Positions 1 through 10,862 of a stretch of DNA of 64,000 nt are shown piece by piece. Below the pieces are notes generated by a model, which was not told where the DNA came from, made no database searches, and worked only from the letters and a program-made list of their open reading frames with translations. Every line of letters starts with the position of its first letter. Position 1 is the first letter of the stretch. This DNA is from Chrysomallon squamiferum (lineage: Eukaryota > Mollusca > Gastropoda > Neomphalida > Peltospiridae). The DNA is taken from positions 28,835,472 through 28,899,471 of the forward strand of contig CM022672.1 of assembly GCA_012295275.1 (NCBI GenBank), written 5' to 3'. Made by a program: the position numbers and the translations under genes.

Positions 1-59
1 CACCAAGCATCTAAGGTAAGAGAGCCACTCTGAGATTCATCTTGTTTTATGTCAGAATC
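1..59 (-). CDS. Partial alternative terminal exon of gene A, cut by the window edge
   Basis: Read on the minus strand, a pyrimidine-rich tract ending TTTTCTGCAG at position 60 is followed by GAT TCT GAC, open in phase 0 to the window edge (19 codons, starting DSDIKQDES). Phase 0 is what gene A exon 2 (ending at 12481) requires. The GAT start also matches the first codon of several gene B array exons (33891, 35424, 36483, 48587). The visible part is acidic and serine-rich, like the linkers that precede fingers in those exons; the finger part would lie outside the window. It could instead be an internal exon. The splice signal and phase are seen; the assignment to gene A is inferred. Confidence 0.55.
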
Positions 60-2476
60 CTGCAGAAAACAATGAAAATATTGGTTTCCATTTTTTCTGT
101 CTTATTCTTTCAAAAAAAAAAAAAAAGAAAGATTAAAGAAAAGAGAAAGAGAGAAAGCAAATACAGACTAACACCTCGGAACAAAATCCCTTAAAATAAT
201 CATATTTTGATTGTGTATTTATATAATGTATACTGCAGATAAAAAAACATGTATTTATAATATTAATGTGAAAAAGGCTTGTCATTTATTTGCTTTTAGT
301 CTATGTTGCAATTATTAAAAGAGAATCAAGATCAAAACTTTATATATTTAAAAAATACAACTAGATTGCTGCTCACTGCAGGCAAAACTGACCAGAAAAC
401 TGTATGTCACAAATTATTACAACAAAGAAAGAAAACATTGCAATGTATTTTTAAAACAACTGAAGAACAATTGATCTTAGTCAACAGATTAATTACTGTC
501 TAATAGAGAAGCAGTCTGCCAGCCTTGGCAATAGCTGGTATGACCCACCATGCACGAACAGTTTTAAAATGTTAATTCTCAGGTAGACTTTTCTTTGTTT
601 TTATGGTTCCTAAATGACTGCTACAAATATATGTTTTTAATTAATATGACCAGAAAAACACCAAAGATTGAAAAAGTTACGTTACTTAAAGAGTTTGTGG
701 CTTAGTTAATCTTATGAGGAGGTCTAAACCTCAGGTTTAACTCAAAAGTTCAGATATCTGCTGTAACAAGTGGTAATTCAGTCTGCTCATAGCCACTTAC
801 ATTTATTTATATGTTAATTTCATGATTTACAGTATACAGATAATGAAACAAAATTTATAACAAATACAATATATTACACTGTACAGCTCATATTAAGTGA
901 AAATACTGGTATTAAACGTGCAGTGTGTTAGTCACTCTATTCTTTTTATATCTATAGTCACTGGTAATTATCTCTATGCTTCAGGTATCAGTAGATTTAT
1001 ATCAGCTGAGTAGTGCTCACTAAAAATTTGTAATTTACTTTGCTAAAGAACCATTTTGAGACTTATTGGCTTTTACTTTCAAAATGTGTCAGTAACAATG
1101 ACTGATTAACTTAGATAATCCATAGTTTTATTATTTCATTACATTTCACTGCTGAACAATGTTTTATCTGAAACTAAAAGTACAGATATATGTAGTTGTG
1201 TGTTGCTTTCTTTCTTTCTTTTCATTTCTTTTTTTCTGTAACAGCCAACTTACAAAAGTAGACAAAAAAATATATAATTTTAAATCTTTGAAAAATCTGA
1301 AAGAGGAGTTGTGAACAGACCCACTTTAATCTAAAGTAGGAAGTAGGCAAAACTGAACAGAAAAAATAGAATTCCGTAGTCTACCAAAATCAACATTTAA
1401 TTAATTTTGATCTACTTTTTAAGAAAAAAAGAGTATGAAATTTGTACAGCCACTATAAAAGTAGTCTTGTTACCTGATAAGCATTTTCTTGCCAGCTACC
1501 CAGACATAAAGGTTAGCATGTCTGATCAGTTTGAATCTCATGCCTGTGTCAATAAATCATTCAAATTTATTTCTACTTTATTTTATTTTTATTTTTTTTT
1601 ATAAGCAGAATTTCACTGTATCCATATTATGTGCAACAAACCATTGGCTGGGTTTTCCAAAATTTGAAATGTTACAGAGAATATTTGTGATGCCCAACTT
1701 GACCTACAGTTCAAGTATTATTCAAATACTATAAAAATAAAAAAAATAATTTAAAACAAACAACCAAAAAAACATTTGTATGAGGAAGTCTTATTCCTGC
1801 ATTTTTATAATATAGCTGCTTGTTTCCGGTAATTATTTTACAATAAAAAAAAATTCACCAATCAGTACTGTAATAATTTTCTAATTATTTTAACTAAAAC
1901 TATATACAATTAGAAGATAATATTACGGTTAGGATAAATGTACAGATAGGCAGTCATATCAGTGATGTGAGACCAGAAAATTGATATCCAATGCAGACAA
2001 TATTCCTAAATACCTATAACATTAATAATCAAATCTTATTTTTATTATGTAAGTTGTATATTTTCACCAAACATTTAATTTCATTTTAATATGTCTCTAA
2101 AATGAATAATACACTCTCCATAATTACCGAAGAGAAAAGAAAATGTTTAATAATATTAATATATAAGACAGACTTAAGAAATATCGCACAAATAAAACAT
2201 TAACACACCATTGATAAATTAAAGATAGTTATCAGTCAAAAAATAAATGCCTTTCCGACAACCTTCTTACAAACTAGATACTTATAACCCTGAAAATACT
2301 AACAAAGATTTCAAAATTAATTAAGAAATTTATGTTAATGTAAAGAACTATTGTCACAAATTGACAGGCATTGTATGACTGGTGTATTTTAAAAATACTG
2401 ATTTTTTTATTTATCTTTATTCAAATTTTAGACCAACAAAATAAGGCCTTATGTAAATAAAATACAGTTGGTTTAC
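60..2476. other. AT-rich intron or 3' flank, no gene seen
   Basis: No open frame here shows a recognisable domain. The short frames at 303-503 and 1407-1734 are low-complexity and look random. Positions about 690-850 resemble 30360-30530 and form a diverged dispersed repeat. A minus-strand AATAAA at 2411-2406 could be the polyadenylation signal of the FLYWCH exon. Confidence 0.6.
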
Positions 2477-2680
2477 CTACAATAGGTTGACGGAGGGTTT
2501 GTGACAATGCTTGCCCTTCATGAACAAAAGTTTGTCTCGCTGAATTATCCGACCCTTGCACTTCAATGCAGAATATTCATGACATTTCCAGTAGATAGTG
2601 GTGCCCAGTTTTGTGGGCATTACCTTGTCCCTTACATAACCAAATCCATCGAAAACCAGTTTCATAGTCTTTCTGTCAGT
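2477..2680 (-). CDS. FLYWCH zinc-finger alternative terminal exon of gene A
   Basis: The minus strand has acceptor TTATTTTCGCAG, then ACT GAC AGA in phase 0, 67 codons and a TAG. The translation is a single FLYWCH finger: a gly/tyr-rich start (FDGFGYVRDK), the YWKC motif, CKGR and a closing HCH (GKHCHKPS). This gives the C2H2 metal set of the family (C..C..H.H). FLYWCH fingers are the variable C-terminal domains of Drosophila mod(mdg4) isoforms. The entry phase fits gene A exon 2 at 12481, so I infer an alternative terminal exon of gene A. The stop TAG is directly followed by GTAAAC, a possible donor that would be used only if the stop were skipped. A minus-strand AATAAA lies about 65 bases downstream. 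The domain call is firm; membership in gene A is inferred from phase, strand and order. Confidence 0.82.
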   Translation of the reverse strand, partial: TDRKTMKLVFDGFGYVRDKVMPTKLGTTIYWKCHEYSALKCKGRIIQRDKLLFMKGKHCHKPSVNLL

Positions 2681-5589
2681 CTGCGAAAATAAATAAGTTA
2701 TAAAGAAAAAAGATTCACACAGTTTTGAATAAACAAACTTTATTGACATTTATTACAATAATTTATACAAAATTAGTTTTCATCACAACTTCCAGATAAA
2801 TAACAAAAACCAGTATTTTCCACCATTTTTATTAAAATTCTGTTTACAAAATTGGACATCCAATTAAGAATCAAGATCCATTTCTGATGTTAAAATCAGA
2901 TTTAAATTCCAATTACTTATGATCAGCTGACAACACCTTTGCAATTTTTTCAATCTTTACTAAATAAATTCTGATGTAACCTCAGATGCAAACTCTTGGA
3001 TTTCAGGATGTATTTAAATCTGAATCACATTAAGTGTATATATATATATATATATATAAAATTAATTTTAAGGCTTTCCTAATGTATGTGAAAGATACAC
3101 TTCATGAATTGCATTAAGAATATGAACTTAAGAAAGCTTAGAAATCATTAAATTTCATGCAACTATTTGTATTAACCATAAATGAAATGAAGTTCAAGAA
3201 TACAATTTCCATGACTAGTTTTATTATAAATTTTGGATTGGAATGTCATGCTTATTTGCACATCTTTTCAGTTTCTCTGATTCTCTTTTTGGCACAACTA
3301 AGTTTTTTTTAAAATTATTTGTCTTTTGGTACTCTAGAAAATAATAATCATAAATAACACTGATAAAAATATCTGATTAACAAAACACCAGATATTGAAT
3401 GCTGTTCTAAGTTCATTTAAAAGCAGTACAAATCAGGTGCCAAGTGAGCTGTTGTTTGTAAGATACTTCAGAATTGAATAGGTACAAGTATAATACGTTC
3501 CTGCTGTTGGAATAATCATTAGCATCATTAATGGGTTTTTTAAATCTTTTCTATACTTGAAATAAGTTCAAATGTAAATGCTTACCTGTTATAAACTGAA
3601 AAGAGTTTTACTTAAATCTAAGTTGATTAGATAAACAAGCCTGACCCTTTCCAACAATTCAAGCCTTTTTTTGGACACTAGTCTCATAATTACTGTATTT
3701 AATTCACAGCATATGTAATATGCACATATCAAGTAATTATCAAATTATTATAATTCTGAAAAGAAATCCCGTATCAATCAGTTTTACAAACTCGTTAATA
3801 TTATTTACCATTTCCAAAAGGAATAACAAACAAACAAACAAACAAACAAACAAATCAGTAAAGAATGAAAAATAATACAATCCTAATTTTGAAATTAAGC
3901 TGGTATTTTTTCCAATAGGCTGAAATACATTTCTGAGGCTTCGAATTTTTGAATGCTAAAGCAATTTATAAATAAATGATAATTACATTGATAAATAAAA
4001 TATAAAAACACTTTAATCTTTAATCATTCATACAATGTTTTGAAACAGAACGTTTAATGAGTATAAAAGTCAGGTAATATATGTATTTCAAAAAATATAC
4101 ATGCAATACAGACAACAGGAAAAAAACAAGTTAATGTAAAAACTAAATAAAACTTTAATAATATTAGTCTAATAAATATATACTTTAAGTAATCTAACAC
4201 TTAATATTCAAAAACTTTAGATACTTTAAAGTATTTTCCACATTAATTATCAGTGGCTGATAAGTCAGTATAAAAATAAATTATTATTATTATTATTATT
4301 TTTATCTTGAAGTATCTGAAATTATTTCTTCCAAACAGTTCAAAACAACTCTCTCACTGGTTATAATGTGTATTCAAGGATGTCTGTTGGTGATCAGTCA
4401 CATGACATTTACAGTGGAGTGCAAATACGTATGCACATATTAACGAGCATAATTAGTATACATGCATGTAAAATTTTGTGCTTGTCAATTTCGTAATCTT
4501 TATGATAGGATACATAAACACAGGCTCCACCTCAGTGAACATGGTGTACAAAGTGTTGATTTAAGGGTATGTAGAGTGTTGATGTCTTCATGTATTTTGG
4601 TGTACATAGTGTTTCTGATCAATATACTGTACTTAGAGAACATACCACAAAAGTAACTGATTTAACTGACTTGTTTGATGCAATTTACTCAAAGGACTAC
4701 TATAACTATCTCCTAATGTTTATAAAATGTTAAATAATGGTCATATTTTTTTCTTTTCTTATCAGGCTTCATAATACACAATGTACCAGTGTTATTATTA
4801 CATAGAGAAACAAAACACCTTCCACGATATTTTGAAGTACATTAAACAGAAGCATCGTATGAAACAACATCTTTGATATGTCACCCTGCAGGACATTTCA
4901 CAAAGCATTCGCTTCCTCAAAATCAAAGAAAAAACACTGCAGTCACCTTTAGAGGCTATCCCTGTTAAATGTCATAAAACTGATGCAGAACCCTGTAACT
5001 CCACATCAAACACAAATCAATAAAACACATGCATACGCTCAGACTGATCAACTACATGTATTTGTTGACAATCAACTCCTATCTGAGGAGGAGGTAGATA
5101 TTTGAAAACAAATATGTGCACATTTACCCACTTTCCTGTCTGAAATTAGCAAGTCAGGACTTTTAAAAGAATGGAACTGCATTATCCAGTTGATAGGTCA
5201 GTCTTGTTTTTCCATGAATAATCTTGCATATCTGCTGTTTCTGGAGGTTATTAGGTGGTTTTCCCAAGAGAATACATGTGCAACTACGTACTGCCATAAA
5301 GTTAACTATATTTGAAAATTGGCCACTATTCTACAACAAGCATCTGACATGGATCTGGAAGATGGAACATTCAGTGCAGCAGCATCTTCAATTGCGGGCT
5401 GCTGTCAAGTATTGCTATCAACTACGTGCAAGTGAATAAGAAAACCTGAAAGAAATCAGGTTTTAAAAAAAAGCATGTTTTGACAAATATCTGGCATGGA
5501 CTGGAAAAAGTGGAAAATGGCACTGTTTCTCAGTAGTATTCAGACATCTTTGTACAAACAGGCACCTGCATCAATGATCTTCGACAAGA
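2681..5589. other. Intronic DNA of gene A with simple repeats
   Basis: AT-rich, with a (TA)n tract near 3037-3058, a (CAAA)n tract at about 3826-3855 and a (TTA)n tract near 4282-4300. Plus-strand coding-like but stop-ridden sequence begins around 4860-5440. It probably belongs to the decayed nuclease gene that becomes recognisable at 5590. No gene A exon was seen. Confidence 0.5.
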
Positions 5590-6345
5590 AATGTGTGCAT
5601 CAATTTCAGTAACATCATACCTACTTTTGAATGGTTAAAAACAGACAATGCAGTGAAACAGTTGTTGATCTTGACATGCAAGACAACTTTTTTTGCTTGG
5701 TTGGATTTGACGAAAATATGGTTGCACAAAGCCAATGCCAGTCAAATATCTAGAGCAAGTTTATTAAATAGAGGAGTCCACTATGGTTCAAACGTAAAAG
5801 TGCCCCTAACAGGCAGCACATTGTACAAGGTCCTTAGTCTTGAAAATCTTAAATCTCAAGTTACTCAATTTGAGACAAAATTCTTGGGATAAGCAGAGCC
5901 AGAATGTTCTGATGAATCTAAAGTTTTTATGCAGCATGGGGTAGACAATGATATCAACACTGTAGCTACAACTGTTTCAAAATTATTACCTGCCTTTTAT
6001 CCAGCTCTTACATTGTTTGAAGATGGATGCTCCTCTCTTAACATAACGGGAAACCTGTCTGCATTGTAATTGCTGATGGAAGTCTGCACAATGAGAAAGG
6101 CAATGATGTCATGGGAATAGAAATTAAATATCATAATCCTCAAAATATTTACACACTATCGGGTATGTACATGGTCCAAAGGTATTATGTACCCCAGCTT
6201 CTGTTGGAAATGAAGATTTTAAGAGTAAAGAAACTTCTTTTTGTAAAATTCACACCAGAAATGTCAACAGTTCTATGAGTATCATTTTCAGAATAACTTT
6301 GGCAAAAATATGGTCACAATGAAATAAATGTATGCAATTACTGAA
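5590..6345 (+). pseudogene. Decayed YqaJ-type (viral recombinase/exonuclease fold) gene
   Basis: Plus-strand frames read consecutively as one degraded protein. From 5593 an open frame carries RGVHYGSNVKVPLTGSTLYK, then a stop (TAA, 5890-5892), then AEPECSDESKVFMQHGVDND and LLPAFYPALTLFEDGC in the same frame. A frameshift near 6045 follows, then IADGSLHNEKG, GIEIKYHNPQ, YYVPQLLLEMK and LLFVKFTPEMSTVL, with further stops after 6278. The order 'GSTLY..L', 'M..G..N.IN..AT', 'DGSL', 'EIKYH', 'Y..QLL.EM' is what I know from YqaJ-domain proteins that are multicopy in many marine invertebrates. The domain normally acts as a PD-(D/E)XK-type nuclease. It lies inside gene A on the opposite strand. Several stops and one frameshift make it non-functional. 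The family call is from memory of the motif order and is moderately sure. Confidence 0.6.
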
Positions 6346-7129
6346 CTCTGTACATCATTCATAAGCATTGTAACAAAGTTGCCTCCCATGAGAATTAATG
6401 TTAGATACTAAGCTATTTGGTTTTATACATATTACACATGTATTCTATTTATATTTTCCACGAACAAGTATTACATAAGTAACTGACTTATATTTTCCGA
6501 GGATTTTACATGCACACTTCAAAGGTTAAAGTGTATCCTGTAAAATGTTTAACTGAAGCCTGAGAGGATGAAAGTGGACAACTCAGTTATGGATGGACAG
6601 CTCTATTCATATATACAAAAATATATATTCACCCAGAATATATATCATTACACACTGATATACATTCATTTTATTTTACTTTATTTATCCTTTAAACATT
6701 TAAGTGATCACCATTTTGATTAATCTGGAAAAACAGAAAGAAAACTCCAAAGCATTCGTCAATCACACCCGTATCACAGCCAGCTAAAGGAACACTTGTA
6801 GTGAAGTCTGAACAACATCATTTTAACAAATCAAAGATTCCGTCACATATTAGAGAAGGAATAGATTGTTGTAGATGAGATACTAATAATCACAGTTGGA
6901 ACATTTATTGTGTTTTAAGACCAACAAACATATATCTCAGACAAGTTAGAAATAGCTCAAAATTAGTTTTTAAAAAAGCTCTACAAGTGGTTTCTTTTAA
7001 GTAAAAGGGAAAGACGACTAAATTTTTACAAGATAACAACACCATTTCTATATACAAAAAAAATAATATATAATAATAAGAAATAAATAAATGAAACACT
7101 ATGATCTGAATGACATATTTATTTTGATA
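6346..7129. other. Intronic DNA, nothing recognised
   Basis: AT-rich sequence without a convincing frame or repeat. It includes a GTTGCCTCCCAT motif at 6375-6389, one instance of the dispersed motif described in the findings. Confidence 0.5.
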
Positions 7130-7577
7130 TAGCCTGACATTTATTTTTTATGTTTTGTAATTCCAGATCAATTTCTGACCACAATGACATCTGATTTTTG
7201 GATCACCATGCATAATTTTAACATGGCCTTTTTAAATGGCACACAGTTTTGCAAAAGGGGTCCTGGCATGAAAATGTCTTCTTTCCAGTGCACTGTTTAA
7301 CATGTCTTGCCAAATTACAATTTTTATTGAAAGACTTTTTGCATACTTTGCATATGTGAGGCTGCTATGTTATATGAGTTGACTGATGCACCTGGAACAA
7401 ATCACGCTAGTGATATCCTTTGTTGCAGATATTGCAGGTAAACTGGTATTTTTTGGAATGAGTTTTATAATGTAGTTTTAGACCCCACCTGGATTTATAC
7501 TTGCCACCAAATTCTTCACAAATGAAGTTGTGGGCACTAACTCTATGACTTCTCATTTGTTCTGCTGTCTCAGACAT
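7130..7577 (-). pseudogene. Decayed multi-finger C2H2 exon (gene A counterpart of gene B's seven-finger exon)
   Basis: Reading the minus strand past the stop at 7578, the same frame gives successive finger remnants: EQMRSHRVSAHNFICEEFGG, LKLHYKTH, YQFTCNICNKGYH, stop, FQVHQSTHIT, stop, PHICKVCKKSFN, LARHVKQCTGKKTFSC. These align in order with fingers 2-6 of the gene B exon at 56061-56887 (ELRSHIAVKH..RFICNICSRQY, LKLHIDEH, YRFVCSYCNKGFN, FKCTKCNKSY, LSLHKKVCGLLGKKFAC). Key cysteines are lost (CEEF for C..C) and in-frame stops sit in the finger and in the linker. This is a relict of the same exon in the paralogous gene. Confidence 0.75.
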
Positions 7578-7810
7578 TTATGAACTACGATGTATCAGCT
7601 CCTGGCTACTGTGTTTCAATAGGATGTGATGTTTGAAATTGGAGTTTACTGCAGTTTTGTATCCACAATGACAGCTGTAAAATTTAACAGGTTGCCAGAT
7701 TTCTTTAACTGGTGGAGGCTTTAAAGCTGTCGATGTGGAAAATCCTAGATGCTCTGATTCATCCAGGAAACTCCCCAGAAGTCCACCTGTCTCTGATATA
7801 TTCATGTCAT
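7578..7810 (-). CDS. Gene A exon with one atypical C2H2 finger, upstream part of the decayed cassette
   Basis: The minus-strand acceptor TTTTATATTACAG ends at 7811 and the exon opens AT GAC ATG. It therefore needs one base from the previous exon (phase 1), the same entry phase as gene B's exon at 56061. The 76 residues after the split codon run from DMNISETGG through a proline-rich stretch to one finger, SCHCGYKTAVNSNF..HHILLKH, and end at TAA 7578. The finger has C-x-C rather than C-x2-C; its GYKT core resembles the first finger of the gene B array exons. The decayed fingers continue in the same frame after the stop. It could be a shortened but living exon or part of the relict. Confidence 0.45.
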
Positions 7811-8390
7811 CTGTAATATAAAATTAAACTTTGTTACTATGTGAATGAAACCTATTGAGAATTGGACAAGTCTGCATAAAATTTAAATAAAATTCATTAT
7901 AAAATTTTAATTGTCAGAATAGTTTTTACTGAAGATAATGCCTGCACTTAATTATATAATGTAATGTCTTGCAAAAGTAACCTTACTTTAAACTAAAACA
8001 GCAACAAAAAAGTAAAACATTGATAAACAGTACTCCATACACCAATCACCAACACTCCATATGCAGCAATATTCACAATTTTTTGTAATAACTAACTTGC
8101 ATATATTGGCTTAATGTTAATATACAAGTATTTCAGCTAACTCTGTGTATTATTTAACACAATAATTTTTATTATTTGATTGGTAACGACCTTTTCATAA
8201 CAGTAACTGTCATCGATTTCACTTAATTATTATGTACCATTCGGTGCTTATGCTTTTTGTCAACAGGCCTTACTTATTTCATGCTGTATATTATATACTG
8301 CAATATAAGTTTAGAAGCAAGAAGTAGATTATAGGTATTTATTAAGAAATTGATTAATTTCAAACTTAAAACAACAAAAATTTCACCTAC

Positions 8391-8489
8391 CAGATGAAGG
8401 GAAATGAGCTCCTTTGCTGTAAATGTCATGTGATTGACCACCAACAGTTGACATCCTTGAGTACACATTACACTTTTGCTGCCATTTGA
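8391..8489 (-). CDS. Candidate small internal exon of the gene A cassette
   Basis: On the minus strand, GCAGTTTTTTATTAG ends at 8490 and CTG|GTAGGTG forms a donor after 8391, bounding 99 bases. Entered in phase 1 and left in phase 1 it reads KWQQKCNVYSRMSTVGG then DIYSKGAHFPSS. It would join the exon at 7810 in frame. Gene B's middle cassette exon (55658-55765) also enters and leaves in phase 1 and has the same donor G|GTAGGT. No matching first cassette exon was found upstream. A phase 0 reading is also open but would hit a stop just inside the next exon (ATG ACA TGA). The evidence is splice signals and phase only. Confidence 0.35.
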
Positions 8490-10458
8490 CTAATAAAAAA
8501 ACTGCACATAGTTTATTTTAAAAAACCATGAAAGGAGGTATTGTGTATATTTTTGTGAGGTGGTATGTGAAAGATTCACTGAAAATGTATAGCAACCTCA
8601 AGTACTTACTTACATATATTTAAAACAATATCATTTCAGATACTTGCAAAATAGGCAGCTGCCCAGTGTGCTGATTTCAGGGAGAGCATTTCTCCAAATC
8701 AACAATAGTTTTGAAAAATAAATAAATAAAGATCAGTTTTAATGAGGGTCGTTTTTTATCCTGTTCTATTTCATACTGGGACAAATAATCAGGTAGATTC
8801 AGGCTGACTGGAACAAGCAAAACAGGTGAGTGAAAATTGTGCATACATGAAACTTACAGGACGTAATTATGTTTGCATGTTTTTAAAGGCCATGAGTTTT
8901 TCCATAGAATCACACATTATACAAAACATTTAGTTTGCCGCAAAAACCAAACTGAGGGCAGTAACTCCTTATTTTAATGGTATAAACAAGGTAAGAAATT
9001 GTCCCTGACAGCAAAATCTTGCCTCTAGAGATCGCAATAAATAATGCTGAAAATAAATGTTTTAAAAATATTGTTTATAAATTCTGAAACTGATATTTTC
9101 CGGGGGTGCCAGAATCAAACCATGCCTAGGGATGTAGATAGCCTGGTGCAGGCGCTGTTCACAGCAGTCTTCATTTGATCACAAACTGCAATTCCTTTTT
9201 TGCTGCCCATTGTGTTCACATAGATCTACAGAGCAATCAAGAATTGACCAAAAAGCCTTTATTCTAAAACCTTTGATTTTTAAATAATTTGTTAGGAAGT
9301 TCGAAAGTTTACACAGTATAGCTGTTCAATTCAATTAATAAAAATAAAAATAAAAAAATTAAAGATGAATCAAAAAATATATTTGCTAAAAACCACAGTC
9401 TATATATATAGCATTCTCATAAATACATTTTATCTTATATAACAGCATAACATTTATGATGTTTACTAAGGTATATTGACAATTAATCAATGTTTTTAAA
9501 ATCAGAATTTATAATAAATAAGTAACTAAATAAATTATTTTTCAAAAACTGAAAATTTACTTTTCTTTTTTTCTTTCTTTAATTTCCTGTCAGTATCAGA
9601 AATAATCCAATTTTCCTTTGGACAAGTGTTGTATGGATTTTACTAAAACAGATTCCTATAATACTATATTACAATACAAATGCTGACGTTTGTATTTACA
9701 CTTATGTAAATCATTGTGTGTTACCAATTACAGCAGCCAAAATGTTATAATTTATATATATTTTCATTTTTACTTAATACAGAACTTTTGAATACAAACA
9801 CAAGAAAAGTTTGTTATAATATCTTGCTTACTTAGTGAGTTACATTTTGAATACTGACATCAAAGTGGCAACATCAGCAAATGAGCTGAGCCATTTTTAG
9901 CCACTCATAACAAATATTAAACTGATTAATTAACAAATTACTGTGATCATACCTTGATATCTGTTTTACAAGAAATATGCCACAAATTTTCAAAGCTGAA
10001 AATGTCAACTCCTGAAACCTGAGAAAAACAACAATGTGTAATTTTCTGGAATTTAAAAGCCTGAAAGTACTCCACATAGAGAGCACCTGTTATTTATTTT
10101 TTTGACAATGATACTAGAATTGTCTAATACAAAGAAAAAGGCCAAAGTGACTAATGTGGGACGTGAACAGACAACTACAGTATGAAAACATACAAAAGGA
10201 TGTAACTTAAAAATATCATGTCTTTTGAATGAATAAAGAAAATAAACTATTTTGTCATTAACTGCAGTTTCAAACATTTCAGTGTTGAGCTAAATTTGAA
10301 TCTGGCATTTGGTAACATCTTGTTGAGTCGGAACACTGGGAAATCTGCTTGCAAATCTATGCATGAAGGTCATTAAAAGGAAGGGGTTCACTATCAATGA
10401 CAAGATCAATGGTAGGATTTTAACAGAGAGCATCAAAAGAAGAACTTTTCAGTACTGC
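8490..10458. other. Intronic DNA of gene A, no gene recognised
   Basis: AT-rich sequence. Position 8954-8970 carries GAGGGCAGTAACTCCTT, one instance of the dispersed motif. Near 9105-9130 the minus strand has a weak tRNA-like B-box (GGTTTGATTCTGG), not enough to call a SINE. The end (10270-10458) continues the decayed minus-strand coding-like stretch described next, with stops. Confidence 0.45.
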
Positions 10459-10862
10459 TTAAGTAAGTTCATTTTCTTCTGAAAATATCCAACTAATTTT
10501 CCCAGGTGGCTGGAGGAAGAAAGACAGCTCAATGTCATTGTCATTTTGTTCTTCTGTTATGATGTTCTTTTCAATCTCATTCACAAGCTGTACCAAGGTG
10601 TCTCTCCACAGAACTTCATCCCATGTTTTGTTTGTATGTAGCTGCTCTTTGAGGAGATACTTTTGTATTACAAGCTTATAACTGAAGGAAAAACTGTATC
10701 TTCTTTCAAGGAATACTCTGCTCATGTCTGAATATATATAGCATCTTCTGGAAACAAACACCCACAAAGTCAGCAGTAGTACAGACTGTTAGCATTACCA
10801 GTTTCTGTGTGTTTTTGGGGATAGGCAATATGACTTTTGTAAAATTATCATCTTCTGGAAAC
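10459..10862 (-). pseudogene. Unidentified decayed coding stretch
   Basis: A minus-strand open frame of about 100 codons (10767-10459) has coding-like composition: SYKLVIQKYLLKEQLH, WDEVLWRDTLVQLVNEIEKN, EEQNDNDIELSFFLQPPGK. After its stop the same frame continues with coding-like words broken by stops down to about 10270. The sequence TTTCCAGAAGATG occurs twice, at about 10862-10850 and 10761-10749, each time as an acceptor-like site, so part of it may be duplicated. I do not recognise the family. It could be an old transposon or retrocopy lying in gene A's intron, or an unrecognised gene A exon. Confidence 0.3.

Noticed and set aside
9105-9180. tRNA-derived SINE on the minus strand
   Set aside because: One B-box-like word (GGTTTGATTCTGG) but no convincing A-box, no second copy in the window and no tail.
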